Shown piece after piece: positions 17,259 through 26,655 of a stretch of DNA of 64,000 nt. Location: positions 930,001 through 994,000 of the forward strand of contig NZ_JAHWDQ010000001.1 of assembly GCF_019312595.1 (NCBI RefSeq), written 5' to 3'. Position numbers and translations under genes: made by a program. Every line of letters starts with the position of its first letter. The first letter of the stretch is position 1. Source of the DNA: Zhongshania aquimaris (GTDB taxonomy: Bacteria > Pseudomonadota > Gammaproteobacteria > Pseudomonadales > Spongiibacteraceae). Below the pieces are notes generated by a model. The model made no database searches. It saw only the letters and a program-made list of their open reading frames with translations, and had not been told where the DNA came from.

Positions 17259-18194
17259 TCAATTATCTGAACGGCGAGAGCCATCTTTAAAACGACGTTT
17301 ACGGGCTTGGTTCTCTTCTTCTTTTTTTGCCTTTGCTTCGGCAACGGCTAAATTTTCGCGCTCAATCATAGCAGGCGTTTCCAGGCTAATCCGTCCCACG
17401 GTACCGGCGCGCAATTCGTTAATCAGCAATTCGCATATTTTGTGGAAGTTAATGCGGCCGCCACCGGTAAGTGCGCCACGCCGACGCGCTGCCGCCTCTA
17501 AAAAAGCCAGTTCGGTGTCGGGAATGCTATCGAGCTGGAAGCGCGCTTTGAGTAACTCTGGGTAGGCCTTAATTAAATATTCAGCGGCGTAAAACCCGAC
17601 ATCGTCGAACTCCATAGCGGTGTTTTTAATTGCGCCGGTGACGGCCAAACGATAGCTGCTATTTGGGTTTTCAATTTTTGGCCACAGAATACCGGGAGTA
17701 TCAAATAGCACAATACCGCTGCCCAGGTTTATTCGCTGCTGGCTTTTTGTCACCGCTGGTTCATTGCCGGTTTTGGCGATAATCCGATCTGCGAGAATAT
17801 TGATAAGCGTGGATTTGCCCACATTGGGAATACCGACGATCATCGAGTTGATAGTTTTTAAACTCGCGTCTTTTGCGGGAAACATTTTGCGGCAGAGATC
17901 AATTATCTGCCGAATTTTGCCGGGCTCGTCGGTGGTGGTGGTAAAGGTTTTTACCCCGCGATCACGCTCTAAGTATTCTTGCCACTCGGCCGTCACCTTG
18001 GGGTCGGCCAAATCAGACTTACTTAGCACCTTGATGCATGGCTTTTCACCGCGCAATTTAGCAATGGCGGGATTTTCGCTGGAGCTTGGAATCCGTGCAT
18101 CCAAGACCTCAATGAGCAGATCAACCTGAGGCAAAACCTCGGCAATCGCCTTTTGAGCTTTGTGCATATGCCCCGGATACCACTGAATTGCCAT
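17259..18194 (-). CDS. ylqF: Ribosome biogenesis GTPase YlqF (RbgA-like)
   Basis: A 311-residue circularly permuted GTPase. The G4-like motif (VLSKSDLAD) comes first, then G1 (GIPNVGKSTLIN) and G3 (FDTPGIL), the order diagnostic of the YlqF/YawG family. The N-terminus IQWYPGHMHKAQKAI is the family signature. In Bacillus the homologue RbgA matures the 50S subunit; the proteobacterial role is likely similar but less studied. The C-terminus is very basic (RKRRFKDGSRR), suited to rRNA contact. Confidence 0.94.
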   Translation of the reverse strand: MAIQWYPGHMHKAQKAIAEVLPQVDLLIEVLDARIPSSSENPAIAKLRGEKPCIKVLSKSDLADPKVTAEWQEYLERDRGVKTFTTTTDEPGKIRQIIDLCRKMFPAKDASLKTINSMIVGIPNVGKSTLINILADRIIAKTGNEPAVTKSQQRINLGSGIVLFDTPGILWPKIENPNSSYRLAVTGAIKNTAMEFDDVGFYAAEYLIKAYPELLKARFQLDSIPDTELAFLEAAARRRGALTGGGRINFHKICELLINELRAGTVGRISLETPAMIERENLAVAEAKAKKEEENQARKRRFKDGSRRSDN

Positions 18195-18277
18195 TAACCA
18201 CGCCCTTATCTATCAGAGGCGCTATTGTACGTGATGCAGATCAAATTAGGTAAATCCTATGGGCAATTCGGCTTTTA

Positions 18278-18910
18278 CTACGTAAGCGGCCAATCGTGAA
18301 TGACACTGCGGTGATAATTTGAAATAGGCGATGCCAAAGCCTTGCGGATCAATTGCGGGCAGCGTTGCTTAGCGTGCCAGAGCTCAAACACTTCCAGCAC
18401 TCCGGCGTAGGCCTGGTCGGTCTTTACTAATATGATAGGGTCACCGGCGCTGATATTGCCGTCTCGCAACACCCGAGCATAGGCGCCCGGCCTGCCCGCA
18501 AAGATAAACTGTTTGGCAAATTTACTGTCTCCCATGCGCACTGCCAACTTAAAACAGGGGGTACGCGGTGCAGATATTTCGAGAATGGTATTGCCTATCA
18601 TAAGGCGGTCGCCAATAACTAATTCACGCAGATCAATGCCTTGTGTGGTGAGGTTTTCGCCGAACAATCCCGGCTCAAGTTCTCTACCCAAAAAGTCAGC
18701 CCACCACTGATAGTCTTCCTGGCTATAAAGATAAACGGCCTGATCTGCACCACCATGCACACTCAGGTCGACGATATTATCACTCTCAATTCCTGCACTA
18801 CTCACGTAGACCGACGACGCGACAGGCTTTTTGAATATGCCGGTTTCGACCAATTTACCGTCGAATTCTATCTGTTGCTTCTGCGCTCGATTTATTGAAA
18901 CAAGCTTCAT
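18278..18910 (-). CDS. MOSC-domain protein, YiiM type
   Basis: About 210 residues. The MOSC core is visible: VHGGADQAVYLYSQEDYQWW, LFGENLTTQGIDLRELVIGD and the conserved cysteine in APRTPCFKLAVRMGD, followed by the YiiM-type C-terminal extension. In E. coli YiiM contributes to molybdenum-dependent resistance to N-hydroxylated base analogues, with the cysteine as molybdenum cofactor ligand. I prefer the ATG at 18910 with a G-rich Shine-Dalgarno tract upstream; a GTG at 18922 in the same frame is an alternative. Confidence 0.9.
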   Translation of the reverse strand: MKLVSINRAQKQQIEFDGKLVETGIFKKPVASSVYVSSAGIESDNIVDLSVHGGADQAVYLYSQEDYQWWADFLGRELEPGLFGENLTTQGIDLRELVIGDRLMIGNTILEISAPRTPCFKLAVRMGDSKFAKQFIFAGRPGAYARVLRDGNISAGDPIILVKTDQAYAGVLEVFELWHAKQRCPQLIRKALASPISNYHRSVIHDWPLT

Positions 18911-19167
18911 CCCTTCCCCCACTTTCCGTAATTACTGATGCCAGGGTCCATCCACGCTGGCAGCACAAACTACTAGATGGACAATAGCCTGTGTCGGAAA
19001 CCTAGAATGCCAAACATAGGCAAGGTGTAGATATACGTCAGTCAACATATCTCGCACCGCAATAGGTGGTCCGATATTGACGTAAAAGAAGAAAATGGGA
19101 AGGTCAGCAAGCGGGAGTGTTGTTCTCTGGCAAGGAGAAATCTCACGAACCGCCGCGCAGCGGAGGC

Positions 19168-19738
19168 CTTGCACATTGTGCGGCGACTGAGTAAACAAAC
19201 CAAACCTCCGCCATACTCTGCAGCGACCGAGTACACATACCAGATCCCCGTCAGAATCGGCCACGACCGAGTATCTAGGTGAGCACAGCGATCCCCTTTG
19301 CTTTTCTCGACCTAGGAATCAGCGCATAGCCCGCGGTTTATGGATCCCCGATCGGGGTCGGGGATGACTGCGGTGGGAGCCCGCACAGCATACTCAAGCA
19401 CCGTCATATTGAGCAGCGACCGAGTACACAAACCAAAGTCCGCCATACTCGGCAGCGACCGAGTACACATACCAAATCCCCGTCAGAATCGGCCACGACC
19501 GAGTATCTAGGAGAGCACAGCGATCCCGTTTGCTTTTCTCGACCTAGGAAACAGCGAATAGTCGCGGTTTATGGATCCCCGATCGGGGTCGGGGATGGCA
19601 GCGGTGGGAGCCCGCACAGCATACTCAAGCACCGTCATATTGAGCAGCGACCGAGTACGCAAACCAAAGTCCGCCATACTCTGCAGCGACCGAGTACACA
19701 TACCAAATCCCCGTCAGAATCGGCCACGACCGAGTATC
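19168..19738. repeat. Tandem array of ~231-bp mosaic palindromic repeats (BIME/REP-like)
   Basis: The non-coding gap 18923-19840 is filled by a tandem repeat: copy 1 at 19207-19438 (232 bp), copy 2 at 19439-19669 (231 bp), a partial copy 3 at 19670-19738, and a worn copy end at 19168-19206. Copies are nearly identical. Each unit holds the 12-bp palindrome CCCCGATCGGGG (19346-19357, 19577-19588) inside a longer G/C hairpin, and three GACCGAGTA words (in copy 1 at 19225, 19265 and 19418). One pairs as TACTCGG-CAGCGA-CCGAGTA (19446-19465). The mix of small hairpins in a larger repeated unit matches bacterial interspersed mosaic elements. Short ORFs here shift with the repeat and are not genes. 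Confidence 0.85.
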
Positions 19739-19840
19739 CATACAAGAGGAGCGAGTGCATTATTGGGTACGACTTTGCCAAAAGTAGGTGTCTTTAAGCG
19801 ACGCAGACAGCGGATAAAATAACAACCGTGTAGAGGTCTT

Positions 19841-20284
19841 TTAAAGTAACTCTGTTTTAGCCCTATCACCTTCCGAAAAAGTCGCCACCAAGGAGAAGCG
19901 CATAAAGCCGCTACAGGTGGTCAAATAGTCGCGAAGACAGAATTTAACAACATCTGCAAAGCGCTCATCTTTAAACTTCCAGTGCGAGGATTTTGCGAGA
20001 TACGGCTCAACGGTAGACATATCACAAATAACTTTGTGTCCCGCTTCGCGCTGTTTGGTGTCGTCCGTTACCACAATTTTTAAGATGCCGTCAGCCGTGA
20101 TTTCAAATATCAAATACTGGGAATCGTCGTCGATATTGTCGTGCATCAAGCTGACTGCCTTGTCTGTACACGCGATAATCAGCGGTTCAAGCTCTTCCTC
20201 AAGCTTAGCTACGCTGTCGATAGTACAAACATATTCCGCCAAAGAGCCAAGCTCAGACGGCGTGATATTCCAATTTACTCGCAT
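19841..20284 (-). CDS. Protein of unknown function
   Basis: About 147 residues from ATG 20284 (RVNWNITPSELGSLAEYVC); the frame is open to a GTG at 20320. It has no signal peptide or membrane segment, an acidic N-terminal half (LEEELEPLI, DNIDDDSQ) and mixed alpha/beta pattern. I do not recognise a family. It lies between the repeat array and the endopeptidase terminator and seems to be a single gene. Confidence 0.6.
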   Translation of the reverse strand: MRVNWNITPSELGSLAEYVCTIDSVAKLEEELEPLIIACTDKAVSLMHDNIDDDSQYLIFEITADGILKIVVTDDTKQREAGHKVICDMSTVEPYLAKSSHWKFKDERFADVVKFCLRDYLTTCSGFMRFSLVATFSEGDRAKTELL

Positions 20285-20351
20285 TATATTCAAGCCTTTT
20301 GTTCTAGAATCGCTCGCCACGAATGTTCAATTCGATTGCCAATCACTGAAA

Positions 20352-20391
20352 ACAAGAAGGGCCTTCCTGTCGGCAGGAAGGCCCTTCGAGG
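20352..20391 (-). terminator. Terminator of the PBP7-type gene
   Basis: A 14-bp perfect stem (GAAGGGCCTTCCTG 20356-20369, CAGGAAGGCCCTTC 20374-20387) with a 4-nt loop. On the minus strand it is followed by TTGTTTT. It starts 24 bp after the gene's stop codon. Confidence 0.85.
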
Positions 20392-20410
20392 TGTTCGCTA
20401 GCAAATCTGT

Positions 20411-21340
20411 TTAACGAATACTGGCTGTCGCGCGAGCCGCCATATATTCAGATACTTTCTTCTTCTGATACACATGTGCTGCCGTGGCCACATTACCGCC
20501 CTTACCGGTTTCTAGCCAACGCTTAATACGGCCAGCGTCGCCAATGGGGCTGGTTTTGCCAAAAGAGTCTAACATCACAAACAGCAAAGACTTACCATCG
20601 ACGTTTGCCTTCATCACTAGGCAGCGTCCAGCTTCGTTGAGATAGCCGGTTTTGCTCATATCCACATCCCAGCGCTTATAACGCACCAGGGAGTTGGTAT
20701 TAACATAGGCGAGACTATAAGCCGGGCGGCTAAAGTTAGCCGTGTGAGTTGTGGTCGTTGAGAACTCTGCAATTTCAGGGTATTTCGCTGCGGCAGCAAC
20801 TAATTTAGCTAAGTCTGACGCAGTTGAGACATTGTGATGCGATAAACCGCTGCTATCCACAAAGACGGTATTTTTCATACCTAAGGACTTCGCTTTGGCA
20901 TTCATTTTTGCCACAAACGCCGTCATGCCACCCGGATAATTTCTTCCCAATGCGGCGGCTGCCAGATTTTCAGACGACATTAAGGCAAGACGCAAGACTT
21001 CGCTGCGAGGTAATTCAGAGTCTAGACGTATGCGCGAATAGTAATTGTTAACCGCTCTGCGATCATCTTTAGAAAAACGAATCACTTCTCGCATCGGCTG
21101 ATGAGCATCAAGCACGATCATCGCCGTCATCACTTTGGTAAGCGAGGCAATCGGTTTCACAATATCTGCGTACTTTTGGTACACCACTTCGCCGGTGTCG
21201 GCATCGACAACCATCGCGCTAACAGAGGCTAACTGCAGGTTTGCAGGATTATTCCCGGTGGCGGGGTTTGTCGCTGAAGTACCCGCCATTGCTGGAGATA
21301 ACAGCAGTGACACCAACAGCGTAATCATTATTCTTGTCAT
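20411..21340 (-). CDS. pbpG: D-alanyl-D-alanine endopeptidase (PBP7 type)
   Basis: A 309-residue periplasmic peptidoglycan hydrolase of the serine low-molecular-weight penicillin-binding protein family. There is a signal peptide (ITLLVSLLLSPAMAG). The active-site SxxK is in ASLTKVM (Ser66, Lys69), the SxN-type motif is SSENLAAAALG and the KTG motif is MSKTGYLNEAG. Length and absence of a long C-terminal domain favour the PBP7 endopeptidase group over DacA/DacC carboxypeptidases. Confidence 0.9.
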   Translation of the reverse strand: MTRIMITLLVSLLLSPAMAGTSATNPATGNNPANLQLASVSAMVVDADTGEVVYQKYADIVKPIASLTKVMTAMIVLDAHQPMREVIRFSKDDRRAVNNYYSRIRLDSELPRSEVLRLALMSSENLAAAALGRNYPGGMTAFVAKMNAKAKSLGMKNTVFVDSSGLSHHNVSTASDLAKLVAAAAKYPEIAEFSTTTTHTANFSRPAYSLAYVNTNSLVRYKRWDVDMSKTGYLNEAGRCLVMKANVDGKSLLFVMLDSFGKTSPIGDAGRIKRWLETGKGGNVATAAHVYQKKKVSEYMAARATASIR

Positions 21341-21430
21341 TACTTCACCGTCTAACCAAATAATTAAGCGGAAGTTATCATAGCCATTTTGGCAAAACTG
21401 CCGACCTGTTCAATATTTATACAAATTTGT

Positions 21431-21838
21431 TTACTCTTCGCTTTTAACCCGCAAAGTATCCAAAATTTGATCTACCGCTGCCCGATCCATATCCCTATCA
21501 TCTTCCGCGCAAGCATAGCTCACTAGCAATAAGTGACTTCCACCATGCAAGAACCATTCGCGAATATAATCTCCTTCTTCAACAGTTTCAAACTCCCAAC
21601 CACGATAATCGTCACCTATTTTGCAAACTTTGCCGTTTTTTATCGGAATTCCGACGTCTTTGATCAAGTCGAGCAGGTCTTTCTCGGTAGCGGCCTTGCC
21701 GTTCTCTGCCTGTAAACTGCTCAAACTAATGCAGCCGAGTTCATCCTGGTCGAAGATCAGAATACTGTCGTCGTCCTGTTCGGTACGCCATTCTTCAGGT
21801 AATCCAATAAACCACCAATCAGATTCTACTTCCTGCAT
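21431..21838 (-). CDS. Small acidic cytoplasmic protein of unknown function
   Basis: A 135-residue acidic protein (EVESDWWFIGLPEEWRTEQD, DLLDLIKDVGIPIKNGK, RGWEFETVEEGDYIREWFLH). No signal peptide or membrane helix. The pattern resembles small conserved proteins of gammaproteobacteria, but I cannot name a family. It is 45 bp upstream of nothing obvious on its own strand except the endopeptidase 90 bp downstream, and seems independently expressed. Confidence 0.65.
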   Translation of the reverse strand: MQEVESDWWFIGLPEEWRTEQDDDSILIFDQDELGCISLSSLQAENGKAATEKDLLDLIKDVGIPIKNGKVCKIGDDYRGWEFETVEEGDYIREWFLHGGSHLLLVSYACAEDDRDMDRAAVDQILDTLRVKSEE

Positions 21839-21883
21839 AATTTTAATCTCAATAAATAGGGTTTAAGTGCGGCTTGATGCTGT

Positions 21884-22330
21884 TCAAAACAGCGGCAGAT
21901 CGGCTGACATCAAAACGGCATCTTCATGACCGTCGCCTAGCGGATAATACTTTTTGCGGATGCCATCCTCGACAAAGCCGAGCTTACTGTACAAGGTTCG
22001 CGCTACTGTATTAGATACCCGTACTTCGAGTAAACAGCGCTGGCCACCGAACTGCTGCATCCACTCCAAACCCTCGGTGAGCAAATGCCTGCCTACACCG
22101 CCGCCACGGCTGTCGGTATCAACCACAATATTCAGAAGGCTGACCTCATCCAAGACCAAGGTATAAGCGCTAATCGCCAGTAATTCATTGTCTTGCCAAT
22201 AACCAAGGCAGTGATCGTCGCGAAGACTGCGCAGCCAATTGACCCGCCCCCAGGGATGCGGATCAGATCGTGTTTCTATTAATAAGCACTGTTCAAGGTG
22301 ATGAATACCCAGCATAGCGACACGCGGCAT
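21884..22330 (-). CDS. rimI: Ribosomal protein S18-alanine N-acetyltransferase
   Basis: About 148 residues of GNAT fold. RimI acetylates the N-terminal alanine of ribosomal protein S18. Family marks are IETRSDPHPWG near the start, the acetyl-CoA loop SRGGGVGRHLL and the C-terminal NTVARTLYSKLGFVEDGIRK. I choose ATG 22330, 4 bp after the stop of the upstream holD-like gene, which suggests translational coupling; an earlier in-frame start at 22369 would overlap that gene. The holD-rimI pairing is also seen in E. coli and Pseudomonas. Confidence 0.85.
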   Translation of the reverse strand: MPRVAMLGIHHLEQCLLIETRSDPHPWGRVNWLRSLRDDHCLGYWQDNELLAISAYTLVLDEVSLLNIVVDTDSRGGGVGRHLLTEGLEWMQQFGGQRCLLEVRVSNTVARTLYSKLGFVEDGIRKKYYPLGDGHEDAVLMSADLPLF

Positions 22331-22334
22331 GATG

Positions 22335-23189
22335 TTATTCGCTATCCTGAGTGGGAAAGGCGTGCCCACGCAACTGCTGCCATAAGGCGGCTTTTAAAGC
22401 GCCATCTGTCATCATCGCTGCCGGACTGGCGCTAAACAGGACAGTCAAGCTAGCGCTGGCCAGGATATCGTGATCGAAATACGGCTGTATTTGCTCACCA
22501 AACACCACTATGCAAGGCGCATTTTGGCGTTCGGCATGCGCCATCACACTCCCTAAGAGTGCGTCTTTCGCCGCATTGGCGCCCTGCGCAAAGCTGGGGG
22601 TTTTAACGACCGGCCACTGGAATTTAGTACTAGAAAAGCGTGGTGCTGACTCGATGTGATGGTGGGTTTTCACCGCAACGGCAATATTGGCGAGCAGCCG
22701 CTTCTCGCTGGGGATCAGCGCTGATGCCGTCGTGTCCACCACGAATAACAGCCCAATATCTGTGCCGACTAGATCAACGCTAAAACGGGGATTGGCTTGC
22801 GCCGCGCCATCATTCTCTGCATTAAGCTGGTCTTTTTCTTCAACGTTAGCAGCGCGTTTTGCGCTTTTGCCGTCTAAATTAATACCCTCAAGCTCAGACG
22901 CAATGCGCGACCGGCTTTCGCCATTGCTTTGCGGGGAACTGTCTTGCAATGCCCTAGCTTGCGAACTACCGGCCGCTGACTTTTCACTGTCGCGCTGCGC
23001 ACTTAGGTTTTGATATTCGCTTTCAATATCGTAGTTGTCCGCCGATGCCGCGCCGCCATCGTCATAATCCGCAGGCGGAAAACCCATGTCGCAAAGCGGT
23101 GATTCTGCCGCGCCATCCAGCACGTAGCGTGGCACATAGCTGTCCACGCCCATCGCCTGCAAATAATCTAAGCGCAGTGCTTCGTTCAC
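22335..23189 (-). CDS. Probable DNA polymerase III psi subunit (HolD-like)
   Basis: A 284-residue protein. The N-terminus LRLDYLQAMGVDSYVPRYVL resembles the chi-binding start of psi subunits, and the C-terminal part (LLGSVMAHAERQNAPCIVVF, ALKAALWQQLRGHAF) resembles the region next to rimI in Pseudomonas. A long low-complexity Ser/Asp/Ala-rich stretch (about residues 40-135) joins the halves and makes it longer than the 137-residue E. coli HolD. Identification rests on position upstream of rimI and weak similarity recalled from the Pseudomonas gene, so it is an inference. Confidence 0.55.
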   Translation of the reverse strand: MNEALRLDYLQAMGVDSYVPRYVLDGAAESPLCDMGFPPADYDDGGAASADNYDIESEYQNLSAQRDSEKSAAGSSQARALQDSSPQSNGESRSRIASELEGINLDGKSAKRAANVEEKDQLNAENDGAAQANPRFSVDLVGTDIGLLFVVDTTASALIPSEKRLLANIAVAVKTHHHIESAPRFSSTKFQWPVVKTPSFAQGANAAKDALLGSVMAHAERQNAPCIVVFGEQIQPYFDHDILASASLTVLFSASPAAMMTDGALKAALWQQLRGHAFPTQDSE

Positions 23190-24734
23190 TTACACGCCCC
23201 GCTGTGGATGGGCTTTTAAGACGCCCGCTTCCAGAAGATTCAAAGCGTCCAAATAGGCTTTAACAGAGGCCACAATAATATCGGTATCGGCGCCGTTACC
23301 GTTCACGATAACACCGTCTTTTTCTAGTCGTACCTGCACTTCACCCTGAGAATCTGTACCGCTGGTAATGGCGTTTACAGAGTAAAGTAAGAGCATAGCG
23401 CCGCTATTTACCAGGGATTCAACTGCCTTAAATGCGGCATCCACAGGCCCGTCGCCCTCGGCAGAGGCCTGTTGTGATTCACCATCGACAAGCAGCTGAA
23501 TATCCGCTCGGGGCTTTGAGCCCGTTTTTGATAGCGCTTCCAAGCCGGCAAAGCTATACCGCAACTCGCGCTCCGCGGGCTGCACATCGCTCATCAAGGC
23601 TTGCAGATCTTCATCGAAAATTTCGTGTTTTTTGTCCGCCAATTCCTTAAAGCGGGTAAACGCCAAATTCAGGGCCGCCTGATTTTCCAGGGTAATGCCT
23701 AGCTCCTCCAAGCGGGCTTTGAAGGCAGCGCGACCGGAGTGCTTGCCCAGCACCAATTTATTGGCGTTCCAGCCGACATCTTCGGCTCGCATAATTTCGT
23801 AGGTTTCACGATATTTTAAAACCCCGTCCTGATGAATGCCGGACTCATGCGCGAAGGCATTGGCACCGACAATGGCCTTATTCGGCTGCACCGGAAAACC
23901 GGTGATCGACGACACCAGACGCGAGGTGGGCACAATTTGGGTGGCATCGACACTCACTTCAACTGGGAAAATGTCAGCGCGGGTCCGCACTGCCATCACC
24001 AGCTCTTCCAGGGAGGCATTACCGGCACGCTCGCCCAAGCCATTAATTGTACATTCCACTTGTCGCGCACCGTGCATAACCGCAGACAGTGAGTTCGCCA
24101 CCGCCAAACCGAGGTCGTTGTGGCAGTGCACTGAGAAAATGGCCTTATCAGCGTTGGGTACCGAGTTCATCAACCGCGCCACCATGGCGCCGTATTCTCC
24201 GGGCTCACCATAACCAACCGTGTCTGGAAGGTTAATGGTGCGCGCACCGGCATTGATAACCTGTTCAATAATACGGCACAGAAAGTCATATTCTGAGCGG
24301 GAAGCATCCTCACAGGAAAACTCAACATCGCCAATAAGGTTACGAGCGTGCTTAACCGCCGCCACGGCGCGCTCAACCACATTGTCTGGCGCCATTCTCA
24401 GCTTGTATTCCATATGGATTGGCGAGGTGGCTATAAAGGTGTGGATACGCCCCGACTCAGCCGGGCGCAGAGCTTCCGCAGCGCGATCAATATCCTCTGC
24501 GCCGGTGCGCGCCAAGCTACATATCGTGCTGCCTTTCACCGCCTCAGCGACCGCTCGCACCGATTCAAAATCACCCACACTGGCTATCGCAAAGCCCGCT
24601 TCAATAACGTCGACACCCATTTTTTCTAGCATCTTGGCGATGCGCACTTTCTCATCGCGCGTCATCGACGCACCTGGACTTTGCTCACCGTCACGCAGTG
24701 TCGTGTCGAATATAATCAACCGATCTATAGCCAT
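23190..24734 (-). CDS. leuA: 2-isopropylmalate synthase
   Basis: A 514-residue enzyme that condenses acetyl-CoA with 2-oxoisovalerate, the first step of leucine synthesis. The N-terminal DRE-TIM barrel has [13 protein letters not shown], metal-binding [13 protein letters not shown] and the [13 protein letters not shown] block; after residue 390 comes the leucine-binding regulatory domain. Length fits the standard LeuA. It is 1 codon-scale gap from the holD-like start (23189/23190), so the two may be read from one transcript. A GGGGAG Shine-Dalgarno precedes the start. Confidence 0.97.
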   Translation of the reverse strand: MAIDRLIIFDTTLRDGEQSPGASMTRDEKVRIAKMLEKMGVDVIEAGFAIASVGDFESVRAVAEAVKGSTICSLARTGAEDIDRAAEALRPAESGRIHTFIATSPIHMEYKLRMAPDNVVERAVAAVKHARNLIGDVEFSCEDASRSEYDFLCRIIEQVINAGARTINLPDTVGYGEPGEYGAMVARLMNSVPNADKAIFSVHCHNDLGLAVANSLSAVMHGARQVECTINGLGERAGNASLEELVMAVRTRADIFPVEVSVDATQIVPTSRLVSSITGFPVQPNKAIVGANAFAHESGIHQDGVLKYRETYEIMRAEDVGWNANKLVLGKHSGRAAFKARLEELGITLENQAALNLAFTRFKELADKKHEIFDEDLQALMSDVQPAERELRYSFAGLEALSKTGSKPRADIQLLVDGESQQASAEGDGPVDAAFKAVESLVNSGAMLLLYSVNAITSGTDSQGEVQVRLEKDGVIVNGNGADTDIIVASVKAYLDALNLLEAGVLKAHPQRGV

Positions 24735-24761
24735 GAATAACTCCCCAAATTATCATTATTT

Positions 24762-24805
24762 GCTGTGACATAATGCTCACAGCACAATCAATGCTCGCAA
24801 TTATA
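24762..24805 (-). promoter_or_regulatory. Candidate leuA promoter and leader hairpin
   Basis: On the minus strand a TATAAT box lies at 24805-24800, with no good -35 seen. Just downstream is a 7-bp inverted repeat GCTGTGA/TCACAGC (24762-24768 and 24777-24783), 28 bp before the leuA start. It could be an operator or leader hairpin. No leucine-rich leader peptide was found. The rest of the 370-bp gap to 25104 shows nothing I can name. Confidence 0.4.
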
Positions 24806-25104
24806 GTCGGACATGGGCCAGAGTTCTTGGCTCTTTTCACCATCCAGCGCCGTTTTTTCTCCGTACTACTGTCCAAACTCGGTAAAAATGCCAAGACCGG
24901 CAAATGAACTTAGTCCATCCTTAACGTCAAACTCCGAGAGGCGCAAAGCAAATGAAATTGCGCAAACGTCAATTTAAAGGCGTTTCCGCTGGTGATTTTG
25001 TATACAATTTACTCGCTAGCGCTGGCCTTACTAGTTGTAACAAATGTAATTAACGCGCAAGCCTAGGCTTGCTTACCAACAATAACGGAGTAATCCGCTG
25101 TATC

Positions 25105-26607
25105 ATGCGACGCATCTTTATTTTTTGCATAGCGCTAAGTCTGCCACTGTTCACTCAGTCTGCTGCGGCCAACGAGCAATCTCCAAAGACACTGGACGAA
25201 TCTAAATCCCTTAACTCAAGCACCGTCAGTGAAACCAAAAGCGCTGAGGACGGCACGACGTTTACCTCAAATGGGCGCAAAGACCCCGATTTAAACAGCA
25301 AATTTGATACAAACTCTGGTAATAAGGGCACCCCGGAAGTGGCTTTCAATTTGCTGGGGCAAGACATTTTACGGGGCAGTTTTGAACGGCTCTACTGGAC
25401 AGCTGGTCAGGCCATTGCCGGGCTCGCCATGCCAACGCCAATCCTTGTCGCGGCAGGCAATCAACCCGGTCCCACTCTGTGCTTAACCGCGGCGGTACAC
25501 GGCGACGAGCTAAACGGGGTAGAAGCTATACGCAGAGTGATGTTTAGTTTAGAGAGCGACAAATTGAACGGAGTTGTTATTGGCGTACCCATCGTCAATA
25601 TGCACGGCTTTCGTCGCACATCACGCTATCTGCCAGATCGCCGCGACCTCAACCGCTACTTCCCCGGCGACCCCAAGGGCAGCTCGGCGGGTCGAATTGC
25701 CCACAGCTTTTTTAACGAAGTTATCACTCACTGTGACCGCCTCATTGATATTCACACGGGCTCATTTCACCGCACCAACCTCACCCAGTTACGCGGCAAT
25801 TTGGGTAAAGAAAGCGTGATGCAATTTAGCAAGATGTTCCATGACGTCACAGTCTTAGACGGCGCCGGTGCGCCCGGAACACTTCGCCGTGCAGCGGTAG
25901 ATGCGGGCATACCAGCGGTGACTCTTGAGGCGGGCGAACCCTTGCGCCTGCAGCTTAAAGAAGTGATACAAAGTGTGAACGGCATAAAAGCGGTGATGTA
26001 CCACATGAATATGATTGCTACTAAACCGAGTCGCGCACCCAAGCAAAATGTCTTTTATAAATCGACCTGGCTGCGTGCAGATCAAAGCGGTGTGTTTCTC
26101 ACCGAGGCCAAGCTGGGCCAGAATGTTAAAAAAGGCGACATACTCGGCAGCGTTACAGACCCGATTACCAACCGCAGCTCGGTCATTCGATCTAATGTCG
26201 ACGGCCAAATTATCGGTCTCGCGCTAAACCAAATGGTTATGCCAGGCTTTGCCGCCTACCATGTCGGTATTGCCGCTGATGAGAAGAAAGTCGCTGCGGA
26301 CAAGGTCGCGGACAGCGTCGTGGCAGAAGCACTTGAACCCGTCGCTGAAAACATGAAGGAAGTGGCGCGGGAAGCAGCGCAAACTGCAGCTAAAACCAGC
26401 AACGATCCAGCCAAAGTCAGCGCCGCCGCTCGCAAAGCTGTAAAAGATGCGGCGCGCAATGCCTCTCAGCTGGTGGATCAACCCAAGACAGATAAACCGA
26501 AAGATCCTGAACCAGAAAATAATCCGCCAGAAAGTGGCCAAGCCCCGCCGTCGGAGTCGATAAGCTCACCTCGACCCAATGACGAGCTAGAAGAGCACCC
26601 TGAATAA
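25105..26607 (+). CDS. Exported succinylglutamate desuccinylase/aspartoacylase-type protein (M14-like)
   Basis: About 500 residues from ATG 25105; the frame opens at 25069 with TTG, but the signal peptide (RRIFIFCIALSLPLFTQSAA) fits the later start. The M14-type zinc site is visible: HGDELNG (HxxE) and LIDIHTG (third ligand His), with Glu in TLEAGEP as likely catalytic base. A C-terminal domain around GVFLTEAKLGQNVKKGDILG is typical of the aspartoacylase family. The N-terminal 90 residues after the signal are Ser/Thr-rich and disordered, and the last 100 are Ala/Pro-rich. It probably hydrolyses an amide of a small molecule in the periplasm; the substrate is unknown. Confidence 0.85.
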   Translation: MRRIFIFCIALSLPLFTQSAAANEQSPKTLDESKSLNSSTVSETKSAEDGTTFTSNGRKDPDLNSKFDTNSGNKGTPEVAFNLLGQDILRGSFERLYWTAGQAIAGLAMPTPILVAAGNQPGPTLCLTAAVHGDELNGVEAIRRVMFSLESDKLNGVVIGVPIVNMHGFRRTSRYLPDRRDLNRYFPGDPKGSSAGRIAHSFFNEVITHCDRLIDIHTGSFHRTNLTQLRGNLGKESVMQFSKMFHDVTVLDGAGAPGTLRRAAVDAGIPAVTLEAGEPLRLQLKEVIQSVNGIKAVMYHMNMIATKPSRAPKQNVFYKSTWLRADQSGVFLTEAKLGQNVKKGDILGSVTDPITNRSSVIRSNVDGQIIGLALNQMVMPGFAAYHVGIAADEKKVAADKVADSVVAEALEPVAENMKEVAREAAQTAAKTSNDPAKVSAAARKAVKDAARNASQLVDQPKTDKPKDPEPENNPPESGQAPPSESISSPRPNDELEEHPE

Positions 26608-26613
26608 GGGATA

Positions 26614-26646
26614 TAAAAAAGCCAGCGCATGCGCTGGCTTTTTTTA
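26614..26646. terminator. Bidirectional terminator between the M14-like gene and the chemoreceptor
   Basis: GCCAGCGCA is followed directly by TGCGCTGGC (26621-26638), with A6 on the left and T7 on the right. It serves both convergent genes. Confidence 0.92.
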
Positions 26647-26655
26647 GCTGCGGTT

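Noticed and set aside
19168-19738. CRISPR array
   Set aside because: Repeat period is about 231 bp with near-identical whole units, not short repeats with unique spacers, and no cas genes are present.
19507-19822. Short ORFs on both strands inside the repeat array
   Set aside because: They repeat with the unit, have no ribosome binding sites and encode no recognisable protein.
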